64,000 nucleotides of DNA from Candidatus Fibrimonadaceae bacterium (GCA_031281155.1 JAITFT010000084.1:19731-83730); one strand, 5' to 3'; positions 26,689 through 35,322 are shown, counted from the stretch's first letter. The notes: a model not told the origin generated them from the sequence alone. Numbers and translations are program-made.

Positions 26689-27030
26689 TCAATTAATAAA
26701 AAACCATTCCTTAAAATACCTGTCCCAGTAACGACGGCGAGCATCGTAACGGAATTTGCGTTTTTCAGCTACTTTTATGTTTTTAAAATAATAAAAATCA
26801 ACTTCTGCGTAGGCAGAGTAGATTTTGGCGGTATCGCCACGAAACTCTCTTAAATCTCTTATAATAAAGTAGGGGGTATCTAAAACATTTTCTTTACTGG
26901 AACCCTTGATTATCTGCGCTACCATGCTCTCTAAATCGGCCTGCAGAGCGCTTTCTAACCGCTCGTGCACCCTAAAAGAAGGGTCTGCGCAAGAGGCTAA
27001 TAATAGTGCGAAAATAGCGATTCTAAACAT
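26689..27030 (-). CDS. Small lipoprotein, unknown function
   Basis: A protein of 113 residues with a lipoprotein signal ending LLLASC. The mature part is rich in charged and aromatic residues (FRYDARRRYWDRYFKEWFF at the C-terminus). No family recognised. It follows the barrel-protein gene by 14 nt and is probably cotranscribed with it. Confidence 0.6.
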   Translation of the reverse strand: MFRIAIFALLLASCADPSFRVHERLESALQADLESMVAQIIKGSSKENVLDTPYFIIRDLREFRGDTAKIYSAYAEVDFYYFKNIKVAEKRKFRYDARRRYWDRYFKEWFFIN

Positions 27031-27044
27031 TCGCTACGAAATGC

Positions 27045-28370
27045 TTAGAACGAGTAAGTTGCAGAAATTCTGCTTAGTATGCGGCTGCCGCCCTGGAAAG
27101 GATTGCGGAACAGCAAATCTTCTGTTACAGTGGCATCGATTTTCAGTTTTTCTTCGATGTTAACACCAAAGCCAAAACCTACGTTATCGTCTATTGTGCC
27201 ATCGTTAACAGGATTGGTGATAAAGAAGTTTCCAGGTCCATCGCAGCCGGCATTGTCTTTACCTCTGGCTGGGCACAGAATGCTCAATGAATTAGCTTTA
27301 TTACCTGCGTAATCTGCATAAGCGATTGTCTTTTGGCCGCCAACGCGAATTACGAACCAATCCCACCAAATATTTCTTTCGATACCAAAGCTGATTGTTC
27401 CACCGATTTTATCTAAAGTGGTTCTGCTATCGCCCCATGCATCCTTGCCTATATCTTTGTAATTGCCTTCATCGGTATATACGGTAAAGCCATCTATGTA
27501 TTGCCAAGTTGAACCAGCGCGTTGCTTATTGTAAAAGCCATTCAAGCCAAGCCAGAAAAAACCTCTATCGAAAGCGGCGTCTACACCCATACCCAAATTA
27601 ACTTCGAACTCATCGCGACCAGGAGCGTTCATATTATATACAGAAGCGGCTGGGATTAGGTTGCCGTTTATAGCGTTTACCCTTGAGAAAAGTCTTGTGC
27701 GACCAAAGAAAGACATTAAGTCGGTGTCGAAGAGGCCATCGGAACGGCTTGAACCGTACTGAAGACGAGCAGCGCCGCCAGAAAGCTCAAAAGACATGCT
27801 ATTTGAAATTTCAATGTTTGTACCCAAATCGGTTTGAAGAGCAGAAACAAAAGCAGCGTTATTCAAGCGACCTTCTTTATCTACGCCATCTTGGTGAGCT
27901 ACGTATATATGTGCGCCTAACGCTACTCTGCCAAGGCTTGCGCCCAAAAAGCCATCGAAATTTGTAGCTGGATCTGGAGCATTCAAGACATCGTTTGGCC
28001 CATCTCCTATTCTTATTCTATCTGGAAAAAATCTTAATAGCCTTTCATCTCTGCGGTTCAAAACGCCGCCGATAGAAATGGATTTTTCAGCACCTATGCC
28101 CAAAGCAAAAATACCTCCGAACCAGGGATCGAAAGGATCGTGATTTTCACCAGCGCCTACGGCATCTGCCGCAGGGCCCATGTAATGACCTAGTTCTCCT
28201 ATGAGGAAATTCGGATAAAGGTTCATATTTGCAGGGTTATCGAAAATGGATATATCGTCCATAATAAACCTGGTACTCTTTCCCATTGATTCCACACGGG
28301 CATTCGTAGCAAAAGCAGAAACACTGCCTAAAGCAACAGCAGCAGCAACAACAAAACGTAAAGTTTTCAT
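27045..28370 (-). CDS. Outer-membrane beta-barrel protein, unknown function
   Basis: A protein of 441 residues with a Sec signal (MKTLRFVVAAAVALGSVSAFA), a barrel-like strand pattern and a C-terminal aromatic strand (RISATYSF), the signal read by the BAM machine. The opening mature residues (ESMGKSTRFIMDDISIFDNP) resemble a family of uncharacterised Fibrobacter-like barrels. GGAGA precedes the ATG and a reverse TTTCTATATT box lies 30 nt upstream. Confidence 0.7.
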   Translation of the reverse strand: MKTLRFVVAAAVALGSVSAFATNARVESMGKSTRFIMDDISIFDNPANMNLYPNFLIGELGHYMGPAADAVGAGENHDPFDPWFGGIFALGIGAEKSISIGGVLNRRDERLLRFFPDRIRIGDGPNDVLNAPDPATNFDGFLGASLGRVALGAHIYVAHQDGVDKEGRLNNAAFVSALQTDLGTNIEISNSMSFELSGGAARLQYGSSRSDGLFDTDLMSFFGRTRLFSRVNAINGNLIPAASVYNMNAPGRDEFEVNLGMGVDAAFDRGFFWLGLNGFYNKQRAGSTWQYIDGFTVYTDEGNYKDIGKDAWGDSRTTLDKIGGTISFGIERNIWWDWFVIRVGGQKTIAYADYAGNKANSLSILCPARGKDNAGCDGPGNFFITNPVNDGTIDDNVGFGFGVNIEEKLKIDATVTEDLLFRNPFQGGSRILSRISATYSF

Positions 28371-28400
28371 AATATCTCCATAAAGGGTATCGCAGGGTCA

Positions 28401-28410
28401 AATATAGAAA
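28401..28410 (-). promoter_or_regulatory. TTTCTATATT promoter box with a -35-like element
   Basis: The reverse strand has TAGACA, 17 nt, then TATATT, followed by a 30-nt leader with GGAGA before the ATG at 28370. This is the clearest case of conventional -35/-10 spacing, which supports reading the last six bases of the box as a -10 hexamer. Confidence 0.6.
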
Positions 28411-28448
28411 AATATTTTCGACTTGTCTAGTGTTAATTCTTAAAAATC

Positions 28449-31394
28449 TTAATTTTCGCTAATTTCTTCCAAACGCACAGAGCCAACCTTGCTTATACCC
28501 TTCATTTCCTGGCTTATTCCATAGAGCATATCGCAACCAGCCATGGTTCTTTTATTGTGGGTAATGACTACAAACTGGGTTTGGTGGCTAAAACGGCGCA
28601 AAAGAGCCAAAAAACGCCCAATATTGGCATCGTCCAAGGGTCCGTCAATTTCGTCTAGTATGCAATAAGGGGAGGGTTTTACCATATAAAGGGCAAAAAG
28701 CAGGGATGTGGCAGTCAAAGCTCGCTCTCCACCGGATAAAGCCCGGACACCGCGCATTTTTTTGCCTGTAGGCCTAGCGTTTATTTCAATTTCTGCTTCT
28801 AGAGGGTCAAGGTCGCTTTGCATGGCGAGGAGAGCTTCGCCCCCGGGCATTAAACTTGCGAATACTTCTTGGTAATTTCGCTGTATTTTGCGGAAAGTGT
28901 CTAAAAAACGGTCACGAGCTACTATATCTAGCCTTTCTATTGCTGTGGATAACGAAGTTTTAGCTTTCGCCAGATCGTTGAATTGAGCCTCTATTGCCAG
29001 CACTCTTTCACGTTCTGCTTCAAAATCTTCTGCAACGGTTGCATTAACTGGACCTATTGTCTTTATTTTTTCCTGCAAATCACGCATTTCAAAACCGGCA
29101 TCTCGTTCATCAGTGCTTATGGGTGTGAAGGCTTGTTCCCCAGGCTCCTTTTCCAAATCAAATTCGTATTCCTGGAATATACGCTCACGCACCCTTTCCA
29201 AAGAAGTGCCGGAAGCCTGTATAGCAAGTTCCAATTCGTGCATGCTTCTTTCCTTATCGCGCAGAGAATGGTTTATTCCTCTAACTTCGCTTCGCCATTC
29301 TTCCAAGTCTCCAGACATAACGCTATACTTTTCGCGAGCCGCATCTCTGAGCTTTTCCTTAGCACTCAAAAGTTCTTGCTGCCTTTCTATTTGAATAGCC
29401 TTTTCCTCAAGCTCTTTTTCCAAACTTTCTTTTTTGCTATTTATAGCCTCTAACTCTTCGCTTCGCAAAACAAGGACACTGTTAAAATTTTGAATTTTTT
29501 CTTTAATAATGCGCAAACGGTTTTCTTTTTCAATAAGCGAACTGAGCAAGCGTTCTTGCTCTCCAAGCTCGGTGTCTATGCGTTCAAAATCTTGTTCTAC
29601 CCTATTAAGCTCGCTTGCCGCAGCACTCAACTCCGCATTTGAATCCTTGGAACTTTTTAATTCCTGCAAGCGATTTTCAAAAACTGAAACGCTTTGCTCC
29701 AGCCTTTCTTTTTGCTCTGCAAGCGCATTGCTTTTTACCTTTGCAATTTCCAGTTCCGAAATAGCGGTTCTTACCTGAGAATCTGCCTGCTGCTTTTCTT
29801 CTGCGGCATTTGCTATTAGAATATCTATTTCTTTGCTTCTTTCTTTTGCCGCAGTTATTTGAGAGTTTATTAAATCTGCTTTTTTGCGTTCTTCTTCTAG
29901 GCTTACCTTTAAAATATTCAATTTATCGCTTGTCGCTGAATTTAGGTAATCAATAAATTCGCAATTTTCTGTGCAAGACTGCAAGCGGTTAACGCGAGAC
30001 ATGGACTCTATTTTTTGATTTGTCAAAGATTCCAGAGCTTCGCCTAAGTCGGCTTTTTCGTTTGCTAAAACGCTTTGCCTTTCTTGCAAAATTTCCGACT
30101 CGCCTTTGCTTTCGCCAAGCTTGCTTTCCTTGCTTTTTTTAAGCGATTCCAATTCTTCAATTTGAGAATTTAAATTTTGAATTTCCTTTGATGCTTGAGA
30201 TATTCGCTCGCCCAGCATTTCTATTTCTGCATCGGTGCGCTGCCATGCGCCTTTGAGCTTGCTTTCTTCTTGAACAAAGAGCAGTCTCTTGTTGGAAAGC
30301 TCTCTATGGCTTGCGCGCAATTGCTCCACGCGTTCTCTTGTATCTTGCAAAATTGATTCGCTTTCCAAACTTTGCAGTTCTTCTTTCAATGCCGAAATGC
30401 CGCTCTCGCTTTCGCTGATTTCACGCTCGCAATGTTCTGCGTTTTCTTCCAGTTCCTTGTTTCTGTTTTGCTGATATATATATGCTTCGTTTAGTTTTGC
30501 GACTTCTGTTGAAACAAGGGAGACTTCACGCTCGCTTTCGCGCCAGTCCTCTTCTTCGCTTGTTATTAAAAGCCGTTTTTCCTCTATTTTGGTTTCCAAT
30601 TCGGTTAGCCTTGTTTTCAAGGTCTCCAGTTCGGTTCCGCTTTTTGTTTTGGTGGCGGAAAGCGTGTGCAGCGAGGCTTTGCTTTCTGCGTATTTCCCTA
30701 TATTGATTGAAACATCAATTTCCTTTAAGCGGTTTTTTAATTTGCGAAGCTCCTGCGCTCGAGTGAGCATTCTTTCCTGTTGCCTAAACTGGTTTTTTGC
30801 ATATTGCAAATCTACAGCTATGCGATCCATGTCTATTTGAACTTTTTCGAGTTGCGATGCGGCTTCTTTTCTTTGCTTTTTATATTTGCCTACGCCTGCG
30901 GCTTCTTCGAAAATCGATCTGCGCTCATCTGCTTTGTCGCTGAGCAGGGCATCTACCATTCGTTGGTCCATTTGCGAGTAGGAGTTTGCGCCCATGCCTG
31001 TGTCTGCGAAGATGTTTCTTATGTCTGCGAGGCGGCATGCCTGGTTGTTTATTAGGTATTCGGATTCGCCGTTGTTGAAAAGGCGCCTGGTGATTACTAC
31101 TTCGGAGTACTCAGAGGGTAGAAGCCCACGGTCGTTTTCAATTACCAAGGAGACCTCTGCCATGCTCATGGCTGGCCGTTCTTCGGTTCCGGAAAAAATA
31201 ACGCCCTGTATTTTATCCATTCTCAGTTGCCCTGCGCGCTGCTCGCCCATAACCCAGCGAATGGCATCTACTATATTAGACTTGCCACAGCCATTTGGGC
31301 CTACTATGGCGGTTAACCCATTGCCTTCAAACTGGATTTCCACTTTTTGCGCAAAGGACTTAAAACCGAAAATTTTTAGCTTCTGTATTCTCAC
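28449..31394 (-). CDS. smc: SMC chromosome-segregation ATPase without a recognisable hinge
   Basis: A protein of 981 residues. The N-terminal head (1-165) has Walker A GPNGCGKSN and ends IFEEAAGVGKYKKQRKEA. The C-terminal head (about 770-981) has signature LSGGERALTA and Walker B YCILDEIDGPLDDAN. Everything between is coiled coil. Typical SMCs are ~1150-1200 residues with a ~150-200 residue hinge carrying conserved Gly and GRATFLPL-type sequence; none is visible. At the midpoint (residues 474-490) is a short non-coil stretch, SCTENCEFIDYLNSATSDKL, with a Cys-X3-Cys pair. The head motifs are SMC rather than SbcC/Rad50. The start is GTG at 31394, 9 nt after a TTTCTACATT box, with no Shine-Dalgarno. 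Confidence 0.9.
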   Translation of the reverse strand: MRIQKLKIFGFKSFAQKVEIQFEGNGLTAIVGPNGCGKSNIVDAIRWVMGEQRAGQLRMDKIQGVIFSGTEERPAMSMAEVSLVIENDRGLLPSEYSEVVITRRLFNNGESEYLINNQACRLADIRNIFADTGMGANSYSQMDQRMVDALLSDKADERRSIFEEAAGVGKYKKQRKEAASQLEKVQIDMDRIAVDLQYAKNQFRQQERMLTRAQELRKLKNRLKEIDVSINIGKYAESKASLHTLSATKTKSGTELETLKTRLTELETKIEEKRLLITSEEEDWRESEREVSLVSTEVAKLNEAYIYQQNRNKELEENAEHCEREISESESGISALKEELQSLESESILQDTRERVEQLRASHRELSNKRLLFVQEESKLKGAWQRTDAEIEMLGERISQASKEIQNLNSQIEELESLKKSKESKLGESKGESEILQERQSVLANEKADLGEALESLTNQKIESMSRVNRLQSCTENCEFIDYLNSATSDKLNILKVSLEEERKKADLINSQITAAKERSKEIDILIANAAEEKQQADSQVRTAISELEIAKVKSNALAEQKERLEQSVSVFENRLQELKSSKDSNAELSAAASELNRVEQDFERIDTELGEQERLLSSLIEKENRLRIIKEKIQNFNSVLVLRSEELEAINSKKESLEKELEEKAIQIERQQELLSAKEKLRDAAREKYSVMSGDLEEWRSEVRGINHSLRDKERSMHELELAIQASGTSLERVRERIFQEYEFDLEKEPGEQAFTPISTDERDAGFEMRDLQEKIKTIGPVNATVAEDFEAERERVLAIEAQFNDLAKAKTSLSTAIERLDIVARDRFLDTFRKIQRNYQEVFASLMPGGEALLAMQSDLDPLEAEIEINARPTGKKMRGVRALSGGERALTATSLLFALYMVKPSPYCILDEIDGPLDDANIGRFLALLRRFSHQTQFVVITHNKRTMAGCDMLYGISQEMKGISKVGSVRLEEISEN

Positions 31395-31403
31395 GGGTAG
31401 GGT

Positions 31404-31424
31404 AATGTAGAAAAATTCTACATT
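31404..31424. promoter_or_regulatory. Divergent palindromic promoter, smc / small exported protein
   Basis: Perfect 9-bp arms AATGTAGAA and TTCTACATT separated by AAA. Leftward 9 nt to the smc GTG, rightward 6 nt to the ATG at 31431. Both starts lack a Shine-Dalgarno. Confidence 0.6.
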
Positions 31425-31430
31425 ATATAT

Positions 31431-31748
31431 ATGCTGTTCAAAAAAATATTATTTGCGTATGGGTTGCTGGCTTTCAGTGCTTGGGCACAGAATATTAAAG
31501 AAGACCAAAAAAAAACAGCAATAGACCTTATAGATTCCGTGCATTGGAGCGGCAAGACCTTAATTATAAGCAGCAATTCAGTGCTAGACGAAATTTTGCT
31601 CTTCAACGCAAGCCTTCACAAAATAGCATCTCATGCCGGGAGCAATACCGAAATTCACTTGGGCTTGCAAGCCTTGCCCACTGGGGTGTATCTTTTGAAA
31701 GTCAGATCTGGCCCTACAAGCACGGCCCGCTTGATTGTTGTGAAATGA
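31431..31748 (+). CDS. Small exported protein consisting mainly of a T9SS-type C-terminal domain
   Basis: A protein of 105 residues: a signal peptide (MLFKKILFAYGLLAFSAWAQ), a short linker, then ~65 residues resembling a type-A T9SS sorting tail (SGKTLIISSNSVLDEILLFN, then GLQALPTGVYLLKVRSG and TARLIVVK). Sorting tails normally follow a cargo domain; here there is almost none. It could be a decoy, a partner of the translocon, or the end of a lost cargo gene placed behind a signal peptide. It has its own leaderless-type promoter. Confidence 0.6.
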   Translation: MLFKKILFAYGLLAFSAWAQNIKEDQKKTAIDLIDSVHWSGKTLIISSNSVLDEILLFNASLHKIASHAGSNTEIHLGLQALPTGVYLLKVRSGPTSTARLIVVK

Positions 31749-31758
31749 CTAAAGTTTT

Positions 31759-31768
31759 TTTCTATATT
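31759..31768 (+). promoter_or_regulatory. TTTCTATATT box upstream of flgM-like gene
   Basis: The box lies 29 nt before the ATG, and AGAGG precedes the ATG: the leadered arrangement. Confidence 0.5.
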
Positions 31769-31797
31769 AACCGATAAGTTGCAATAGAGGTAATATT

Positions 31798-32100
31798 ATG
31801 CAGATTTCTAACATTTACGCACAAAACAGCGCAGAGCAGGTTAAGAGAACCGGCGATTCTGCTATTCAAATTAAAAAAGAAACTCAAAAAAACAAAGCCG
31901 CCACCGAAAACGCTTCAGCCAATGTTTCAATATCTGGCTCCGGTCAAAGCTCCATAGAAGCCTTGGTGCAAACAAGAGCAAATGCCCTGCCAGAAATTCG
32001 GGAAGAAAAAATTAGCTTGGCAAGAGAACGAGCAGAAAGCGGCTATTACAATACACCTGAGTTCAGCAAAGAGCTTTCAAGCCGCTTAGTAGATGGCTAA
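31798..32100 (+). CDS. flgM: FlgM-like anti-sigma-28 factor
   Basis: A protein of 100 residues with a disordered polar N-terminal half and a C-terminal FlgM-like helical part (ALPEIREEKISLARERAESG, then YYNTPEFSKELSSRLVDG). FlgM binds and holds the flagellar sigma factor FliA until export through the hook. The match is to the general pattern (RxEKV..I.sG.Y) and is moderate. flgA/flgG 5 kb away support flagella in this organism. It overlaps the next gene by 8 nt. Confidence 0.6.
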   Translation: MQISNIYAQNSAEQVKRTGDSAIQIKKETQKNKAATENASANVSISGSGQSSIEALVQTRANALPEIREEKISLARERAESGYYNTPEFSKELSSRLVDG

Positions 32101-32743
32101 ACTCCTCTTATTTTTTTTGGCTTTTGGCTTAGCGCAGGCCAAAGATGCCTGGTTTTCCGCAAGTCTTCCATTAAATGGCAAACTTTACCCCATAACGGCT
32201 AGAATCCACGTTAGTAAAAACGGAGATAGCCTAAGGTTCTCATCTGAAACGCAATATCGCGCCATAGACACTTCCTTTTCAATGCACACAACAGGAGTTT
32301 ACGACTTGGCAAAAAACACCCCTGTTTGGCAAAATACCATAAGAAGCGGCTTATATTCAGTAGAATGGAGCTTTAGAGATTACACAGAGAAACCTGCCGC
32401 AGTTTACTGGCGGGGCGAACAAAGCCATGGCCTCATCACCTTTGAAAACGATGCTCTCCCAGAAGAGTTTTTTTACTTTTTAACCGAAAAAATAGATTCC
32501 ACAACTCCAAACAAAGAACTCAAAGTGCTTTCGCCAGCCTGGGAAATATCATTCAAGCCAGAAGCCTGGGTAGTAAACGCCAGATACACCGGCCAACGCC
32601 GCCGCATTCAAGGCGTTGACTGCTACCAAGTTGTTTACACCAGAAGCGACGGTGCAAAAGCAGAATATTACATAACCATAGAAGGCAGGCAAGTTTGGCG
32701 TTTTCAAACGTTCAGAGGCGTATGGTTTGACAGGGTGCAATAA
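32093..32743 (+). CDS. Exported DUF3108-like protein
   Basis: A protein of 216 residues with a signal peptide (MAKLLLFFLAFGLAQA) and a beta-rich domain resembling DUF3108 (FSASLPLNGKLYPITARIHV early, GVDCYQVVYTRSDGAKAEYY late), a periplasmic lipocalin-like fold of unknown function. Overlaps flgM by 8 nt, hence coupled to it. Confidence 0.5.
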   Translation: MAKLLLFFLAFGLAQAKDAWFSASLPLNGKLYPITARIHVSKNGDSLRFSSETQYRAIDTSFSMHTTGVYDLAKNTPVWQNTIRSGLYSVEWSFRDYTEKPAAVYWRGEQSHGLITFENDALPEEFFYFLTEKIDSTTPNKELKVLSPAWEISFKPEAWVVNARYTGQRRRIQGVDCYQVVYTRSDGAKAEYYITIEGRQVWRFQTFRGVWFDRVQ

Positions 32744-32753
32744 TTTCTACATT
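32744..32753 (+). promoter_or_regulatory. TTTCTACATT box, leaderless start at 32761
   Basis: The box begins at the stop codon of the previous gene. Seven nt (CCCACCC) then separate it from the ATG; no Shine-Dalgarno is possible in that spacer. Confidence 0.6.
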
Positions 32754-32760
32754 CCCACCC

Positions 32761-33042
32761 ATGACAGAAAACACAGAACCTACAGTCGAACAGATAGATG
32801 AAAACGGCGAAATCATCGTAAAAGAACTCGCTAAAGAATACCTCTCAAAAGGCGCATGGTCCACCATTGCTTTCCTATACCAGGAAAAAGGGCCCGACGG
32901 CAATTTTGGCGAGGCAAAAGTAACTCTGCGCCGCTACCAAAAGGTGCAAGGCGTGCAGAAACAGCGCAGCAAATTCAATGTTAGCAACAAAGCGCAAGCT
33001 GGGCAAATCATTGACGTATTCAAAAAATGGTATGAGCTATAA
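32761..33042 (+). CDS. Conserved-looking small cytosolic protein, unknown function
   Basis: A protein of 93 residues, acidic N-terminus, then EYLSKGAWSTIAFLYQEKG, LRRYQKVQGVQKQRSKFN and KAQAGQIIDVFKKWYEL. I recognise the pattern as a widespread uncharacterised family but cannot name it. It is leaderless by position, and its end overlaps ybeY by 11 nt, so it may be coupled to rRNA maturation. Confidence 0.6.
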   Translation: MTENTEPTVEQIDENGEIIVKELAKEYLSKGAWSTIAFLYQEKGPDGNFGEAKVTLRRYQKVQGVQKQRSKFNVSNKAQAGQIIDVFKKWYEL

Positions 33043-33436
33043 AATTTCTTTTTTCTCAGTTTCAAATAAGAAATTTCCCTGGCAAAAATTGCTGGAGCCT
33101 CTAGCCGAGGCTCTATTAAGAACTGAGAAAAAGAAAGCCTCAGTAAACGTTATCCTCTGCGATAACGCAACACAAAGAGAGCTTAACCGCAAATACCGCA
33201 AACTGGACTGCGTTACAGACGTGCTCTCCTTTGCTTTAAACGAGCCTGGGCTCCTGGGTGAAATTTACATTGCCGAAGAGCATGTTAAAAAACAAGCACC
33301 AGCTTATGGCAATTCGTATTACAAGGAATTAAAGCGAGTGCTTGTGCATGGCTTGCTGCATTTATGCGGCTATAATCACCGCACAGCGAGTGAACGCAAG
33401 GCAATGCGGGAACGCGAAATGTTTTATTGCGGTTAG
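33032..33436 (+). CDS. ybeY: Endoribonuclease YbeY
   Basis: A protein of 134 residues that trims 16S rRNA 3' ends and takes part in ribosome quality control. The zinc site HGLLHLCGYNH gives the three histidines of HxxxHxxGxxH, and LDCVTDVLSFAL is the other family motif. The start at 33032 (MSYKISFFSV) lies inside the previous gene. It converges with the GGDEF gene, overlapping it by 4 nt. Confidence 0.92.
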   Translation: MSYKISFFSVSNKKFPWQKLLEPLAEALLRTEKKKASVNVILCDNATQRELNRKYRKLDCVTDVLSFALNEPGLLGEIYIAEEHVKKQAPAYGNSYYKELKRVLVHGLLHLCGYNHRTASERKAMREREMFYCG

Positions 33437-35199
33437 CAACACACCCTGTTGCGGCCCAAAAATTTTGCTTCGTAAAGCTTTTTATCTGCCTCTTCGAGGA
33501 ATTGCTTTAAATTTGCAGAAGAGTGCGGAACAGCAGAATAAACGCCTATGCTCACAGTTATTTTGATTATTTCTTGAATGCCGCCAATTTGGAAAGCTCT
33601 GTTTTCAATCTCTGAGCGAATTTTTTCTGCCACTGTTTTTGCACCGCCTAAATCGGTACTGTGAAGCATTACGGCAAACTCTTCGCCGCCAACTCTGCCA
33701 ACCAAATCTGTTTTGCGCTCAACTACTTGAGCCAAAACATTTGCTATTTCCTTTAAAATTTCATCGCCAGCCAAATGCCCGAATTTATCGTTAAATTTTT
33801 TAAAAAAATCTATATCCAGCATAAGAAATGCTATGGACATTTTATCTCTCTGACTGTTGTTAAATTCTGCTTTCGCTCTTTCATTGAAATATCTTTTATT
33901 GGCAATGTTCGTTAAAACATCGGTATTTGCCAAATACATCTGCTCGCTCACATCCAATAGGTATATAATAGAATTCTGTTCATCGCTTTCCTGCTGTTCC
34001 ATATCCATTTTGACTATTTTAAAGTAATTGCTTTTGCCATTGTTCACTCCAAATTCTTTTGTTGCCTCGTAAAAACCTTTTTTGCTCCTAAATTCTTCTA
34101 AGATATCGCCTTTGCACAGCAGGTCGCTCATATGGCGGCTTATAAGAGTTATTTTGCCGCTGCTGTCGAAAACCGCTATGTAGATTGGAACTTCTTTTAG
34201 AATAGTGTTGGTTAAACTGCTAAAATAATGCAAGGGGCTCAGTATGGTCTTTATGAATTTGTACAGAATAATCAAGAATGTTGAGGTAACAATAAAAAGC
34301 AACAAAATGCCAATAAGGTAAAATTCTCCTAAACCCACTATAAAATCGGTTTTTGCGCTTGCCACAAGATAGCTAGACATAAATGGAACTCTGTTTATAA
34401 TATATGCTGTGTCGCCTTTGAAAAGCAAGTTATAATCTTTTGTTTCTAAAAGCTCCAAAAGTTCATCAACAAGTGTTTCCGGCAAAATAGACAGCACACT
34501 ACTTTTGTTTTTGATATGATCGTGGCTTTTGTAAAGCAGTAACTCTTTATTTTCATTAAATATTATAAAGTTTCTCGCTATTCCCGAAGTCTTTTCCATT
34601 TCGCTTGCAAAACTGTCTATATCGATCCCAACGCCAAGCACCCCAACCGATTTGCCCTCGTGAAAAACCGGAAAATTAATCCACATAAGGGTTGTATCCA
34701 AGTCTTTGTCGAAATCTATGTTAAAATTGTATAAAGGCGTTCTATACAAGGTGGAGTCGTACCAATAGGAACCTGGATCTTTTGCGTTTACAACATAAGC
34801 GTAGTTTGTGTCAAAATAAAAACGGTTATCTGTGTTGCTTACGAAAAATATTTTTCTGTGTTCTTGCAGCAAATTTTTATAGCTTTGCAATTCTTTCCAA
34901 TAGTAGCTATGAATGCTTGTGTCGTTGGGGTTTGCCATAAAAGCAGTTATTATGGGAGATTTGCTCATCACTTCTAAATGCGCCAGGTCAGCCTTAAAAT
35001 AATCATTCAGCAGCACGGACTTGGTATAGGCGGAGCTTCTTAAAGCGTCTTCGTGATATTTATGGCTATATCTTTTTTGCGCAGTAATATAAATAACAGA
35101 AAAGGTCATTACTATAACAGCCATAAAGGCATAGAAGCCAAACTTCACCATGCGCAAAATTGAAATTTTGCTTTTATTTATAATCCTGCCTTGCAGCAT
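33433..35199 (-). CDS. Membrane diguanylate cyclase with periplasmic Cache-like sensor
   Basis: A protein of 588 residues. The first membrane segment is at about 19-41, then a large periplasmic dCache-like sensor (45-290: FFVSNTDNRFYFDTNYAYVV, GVLGVGIDIDSFASEMEK), a second membrane segment (about 295-318), a degenerate PAS-like region, and a GGDEF domain (about 425-588) with the active motif GGEEF and, five residues before it, an RKTD I-site for product inhibition. It should make c-di-GMP in response to an external ligand. The start follows a TTTCTATCTT box by 7 nt; that promoter lies in the debris patch. Confidence 0.88.
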   Translation of the reverse strand: MLQGRIINKSKISILRMVKFGFYAFMAVIVMTFSVIYITAQKRYSHKYHEDALRSSAYTKSVLLNDYFKADLAHLEVMSKSPIITAFMANPNDTSIHSYYWKELQSYKNLLQEHRKIFFVSNTDNRFYFDTNYAYVVNAKDPGSYWYDSTLYRTPLYNFNIDFDKDLDTTLMWINFPVFHEGKSVGVLGVGIDIDSFASEMEKTSGIARNFIIFNENKELLLYKSHDHIKNKSSVLSILPETLVDELLELLETKDYNLLFKGDTAYIINRVPFMSSYLVASAKTDFIVGLGEFYLIGILLLFIVTSTFLIILYKFIKTILSPLHYFSSLTNTILKEVPIYIAVFDSSGKITLISRHMSDLLCKGDILEEFRSKKGFYEATKEFGVNNGKSNYFKIVKMDMEQQESDEQNSIIYLLDVSEQMYLANTDVLTNIANKRYFNERAKAEFNNSQRDKMSIAFLMLDIDFFKKFNDKFGHLAGDEILKEIANVLAQVVERKTDLVGRVGGEEFAVMLHSTDLGGAKTVAEKIRSEIENRAFQIGGIQEIIKITVSIGVYSAVPHSSANLKQFLEEADKKLYEAKFLGRNRVCC

Positions 35200-35206
35200 G
35201 GCATAT

Positions 35207-35216
35207 AAGATAGAAA
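35207..35216 (-). promoter_or_regulatory. Promoter box of the diguanylate cyclase gene
   Basis: Reverse-strand TTTCTATCTT, 7 nt, ATG at 35199. It lies at the end of the T9SS remnant. Confidence 0.5.
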
Positions 35217-35232
35217 ATTCAGTAGGGGTGTG

Positions 35233-35261
35233 TGTTTGCCGTGTTTTTCGATGTACACGCC
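35233..35261 (-). repeat. 29-nt exact repeat of a T9SS-tail coding sequence (copy 2)
   Basis: Identical to 4052-4080. It encodes GVYIEKHGKH in frame with the longer tail here. Confidence 0.6.
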
Positions 35262-35322
35262 TGGGGCGGTGGGTTTTTGGGTGCCGAGCGGTTGGCCGTG
35301 GAGATTGTAGTAGAGCGGAGGG

